From assembly GCA_026415995.1 (NCBI GenBank), contig JAOAGB010000028.1:1-8044 (forward strand): 8,044 bases of DNA, in the 5' to 3' direction. Under the pieces are notes generated by a model. The model had not been told where the DNA came from, did not search any database, and saw only the letters and a list, made by a program, of their open reading frames with translations. Below are positions 6,105 through 8,044 of this stretch, piece by piece (the first letter of the stretch is position 1; each line of letters opens with the position of its first letter). This DNA is from Thermodesulfovibrio sp. (GTDB lineage: Bacteria; Nitrospirota; Thermodesulfovibrionia; Thermodesulfovibrionales; Thermodesulfovibrionaceae). Made by a program: the position numbers and the translations under genes.

Positions 6105-8044
6105 AGACATTAATATATTTTTTACTAATTCTTACTCTTATAGATAATGCCTACTGCCAAGAGGGAAAGCAAGAGAACATTCTTAGAATTGAGAAATTTA
6201 AAGATAGTTCAACGATAATTCAAAATCCTATCCAATCTGAATTTTTTCCTTCAGTGGAAGAAAAAAAGGAAAAAATATCTTTGGAAACCTCAAAGCCTGC
6301 ATTTTCGAGGATAACCTTAAATAAGAAAGTTTCAGAAAGTTTAGAGCTAAAAGGGGCTTGGAAATTATATGAAGAAGGGAATTTCAAGGAAGCCTCTCTG
6401 AAATTTAAATCTCTTCTTAGTTCCTCTAACACAGAAATCTCTCTATCTTCAAGATTGGGACTTGCCTACAGTTTGAAAAATCTTAGTTTAATTGATGAGG
6501 CTTTAGAGAATTTTGAATATCTATACAGTGAAAATTATAAAGAGCAGGAGATGGCAGAAAATATAGTTGATTTATTGATAATAAAGGAACAGTTTGAAAA
6601 AGCCGAGAAGTATGCAATTAAGCACTGTATTAAACCCTATCTGTTTTTTGAGCATGCTAAAAAACTAAAGAGTCTTAATGAAAAAAATCTTGCAAAGGAA
6701 AAGTTTTTGTCTCTTCTTTCCTGTTCAGAAAATGATATTAAATTAAGAACAGGAATACTATATGAGGTTGCCTCTTTAACTGATTATGACGAAATGCTTG
6801 GTATAGTTGAAAGGGAAAAGAAAAATTATAAAGATATAGAATATTTAGCAAAAATTAATCAATTGGAGGCAGATTTACATAGAAAAAAGCTTTCTAATAT
6901 AGATATATCCTCTCCTTTAGTGGTTGAGTTATCAGAAAAAATACTTAAAATTTTTCCTGATGACAGAGGAGCTAAAAGCAATCTTGCATGGCACTATTAC
7001 AATGTTAAGAATTATGAAAAGTCTCTGAAAAATTTTTTAGAGCTGAATAAGGAGTATCCTCAAGAAGAGGAATATCTACTGGGAATTGCCTATTGTTATA
7101 ATGCTTTAAATAAAGACCATGAATTAATAGAGTTGATAGAAAAAAATAAAGTTAGCTCTGAAAGACTAAATCTCCTTAAAGCGGATGCATATATTAGAAA
7201 GGCTGACCGGCATACTTTAAACAAAGAATATGGACAAGCTTTTTCCACTATACATAAGCTCTCAAAGCAAGAGGACAAAATTTCAAAACAAAAGGCTGCC
7301 TTATGGTATTGCAAGCAAGGCTTTTCCATCTTAGCATCCCATGTAGAATCTTCGGACAAAAATAGCTGCTACCATAGAGAACAGTTTCCTCAAATTGAAA
7401 TAGCAGGCTTTTATAGGTATAAATCAGGTGATGAAGGCTTTTCCAAACTAAAAGAACTGAATGTGCCACTCTCATTTTACTATCCTATCCGAGAAGGACA
7501 AAAACTTACCTTAAGAATTATTGAAAAGTATGTCTCTTCAGGTTCATCAGGAGAAAATCCCTATATGGGTAAATATTACAATTACCTGAACGGAGGCACA
7601 CAGATAAATAAACCTATAACCTCAAAATGGCTTTTGCAACCTGAGATTAAATACGAAATAGAGGGCTATCCTCATTTTAATTTGTTAATTGGAACAACGC
7701 CATTAAATGGAACAATATCTCCTATGCCTGTGTTTTTATTTGATATTAATTTCAAAGACTTTTGGTTTAATATATATCAAACTTCAGTGGAAGAATCTAT
7801 CCTATCCATACAGGGACAAAGAGATCCCTATTCATCTGCTAAATGGGGAAGGGTATTAAAGACAGGCGTTCAGGCAGGATTAAATTTTGATTTTTCAAAT
7901 TCATACTGGTTTACAATCTCTGGAGAGTTTGACTATATCTGGGGAAAAAATGTTTGGGAAAACTACTCCCTTACTGGTAATATGAGTATTGGTAAAACAA
8001 TTCCCCTAAAGGAAAATAGCCAAGTGGATTTAGGACTTTTTTAT
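6101..8044 (+). CDS. bcsC: Cellulose synthase outer-membrane export subunit BcsC (3'-incomplete)
   Basis: Forms the route for cellulose through the periplasm and outer membrane: a periplasmic superhelix of TPR repeats followed by a beta-barrel. The frame runs 648 codons and is still open at the right edge. Residues 1-19 are a signal peptide. Residues 20-80 are a polar linker. Helical repeats follow: TPR-like at about 81-148 (with GAWKLYEEGNFKEASLKF), a divergent helical stretch at about 149-280, and TPR-like units again at about 289-345. The BcsC C-terminal domain starts near 431 with AGFYRYKSGDEGFSKL and continues with GTTPLNG (531-537) and the highly characteristic SILSIQGQRDPYSSAKWG (566-583). 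The barrel is cut off after 648. From this alignment the full protein would be roughly 800-850 residues, against about 1,157 in E. coli; the deficit lies in the N-terminal helical part. The start overlaps the bcsZ stop by four bases with a strong GGAGG. Family identity rests mainly on the C-terminal half. Confidence 0.94.
   Translation, partial: MKTLIYFLLILTLIDNAYCQEGKQENILRIEKFKDSSTIIQNPIQSEFFPSVEEKKEKISLETSKPAFSRITLNKKVSESLELKGAWKLYEEGNFKEASLKFKSLLSSSNTEISLSSRLGLAYSLKNLSLIDEALENFEYLYSENYKEQEMAENIVDLLIIKEQFEKAEKYAIKHCIKPYLFFEHAKKLKSLNEKNLAKEKFLSLLSCSENDIKLRTGILYEVASLTDYDEMLGIVEREKKNYKDIEYLAKINQLEADLHRKKLSNIDISSPLVVELSEKILKIFPDDRGAKSNLAWHYYNVKNYEKSLKNFLELNKEYPQEEEYLLGIAYCYNALNKDHELIELIEKNKVSSERLNLLKADAYIRKADRHTLNKEYGQAFSTIHKLSKQEDKISKQKAALWYCKQGFSILASHVESSDKNSCYHREQFPQIEIAGFYRYKSGDEGFSKLKELNVPLSFYYPIREGQKLTLRIIEKYVSSGSSGENPYMGKYYNYLNGGTQINKPITSKWLLQPEIKYEIEGYPHFNLLIGTTPLNGTISPMPVFLFDINFKDFWFNIYQTSVEESILSIQGQRDPYSSAKWGRVLKTGVQAGLNFDFSNSYWFTISGEFDYIWGKNVWENYSLTGNMSIGKTIPLKENSQVDLGLFY

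Noticed and set aside
6101..6160. BcsC (and likewise BcsB) as lipoproteins, because the signal peptides end in Cys-Gln
   Set aside because: The residues before Cys are NAY in BcsC and MSL in BcsB, neither a good lipobox. BcsC is normally an outer-membrane barrel and BcsB is held by its C-terminal helix; ordinary signal peptidase cleavage fits.
7096..7475. Two overlapping minus-strand open frames (7096-7359 and 7248-7475)
   Set aside because: They lie inside bcsC, overlap each other in different frames and show no motif or ribosome binding site; they are shadows.
1..8044. CRISPR arrays, tRNA or rRNA genes, insertion sequences, novel defence system
   Set aside because: No regularly spaced repeats, cloverleaf-like stretch, transposase motif or terminal inverted repeat was seen, and the window is filled by five overlapping or abutting genes with known roles.

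Overview
The window is an AT-rich stretch, coding almost end to end and all on the + strand. It carries the core of a bacterial cellulose synthase (bcs) locus. The order is a diguanylate cyclase (left end, probably cut by the window edge), bcsA, bcsB, bcsZ and bcsC (right end, cut by the window edge). The order A-B-Z-C matches the classical enterobacterial core. No bcsD, bcsQ, bcsE, bcsF or bcsG is seen, but genes outside the window cannot be excluded.

Organism: BcsC with its C-terminal outer-membrane domain, plus a periplasmic BcsZ and a membrane-anchored BcsB, implies a two-membrane (Gram-negative) bacterium. The low GC, the preference for ATA (Ile) and AGA/AGG (Arg) codons, and the Lys/Glu/Ile-rich proteins resemble AT-rich thermophilic or anaerobic lineages such as Thermodesulfovibrio-like Nitrospirota or Aquificota. 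That placement is a low-confidence guess from composition.

Layout: 2-589 is a GGDEF-domain protein with a coiled-coil lead-in, open to the left edge. At 590-608 is a 19-base gap that holds most of a consensus-like extended -10 promoter. 609-2891 is bcsA, 2864-5080 bcsB, 5070-6104 bcsZ, and 6101-8044 bcsC (incomplete at the 3' end). Successive genes from bcsA on overlap by 28, 11 and 4 bases, so they are almost certainly co-transcribed and probably translationally coupled. There is no intergenic stretch over 19 bases and no RNA gene, mobile element, repeat array or terminator that I can support.

How the parts work together (established for the family): the GGDEF enzyme makes c-di-GMP, which binds the PilZ domain of BcsA and opens the glycosyltransferase active site. 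BcsA polymerises UDP-glucose and extrudes the glucan across the inner membrane. BcsB guides it through the periplasm, BcsZ trims or edits it, and BcsC conducts it across the outer membrane.

The system is a recognisable one, not a new class. The points worth a second look are a promoter placed so that the bcsA mRNA would be leaderless, a Glu where BcsZ normally has its catalytic base Asp, an insertion of about 23 residues beside the BcsA DxD motif, and a BcsC whose N-terminal helical-repeat region is roughly half the usual length.
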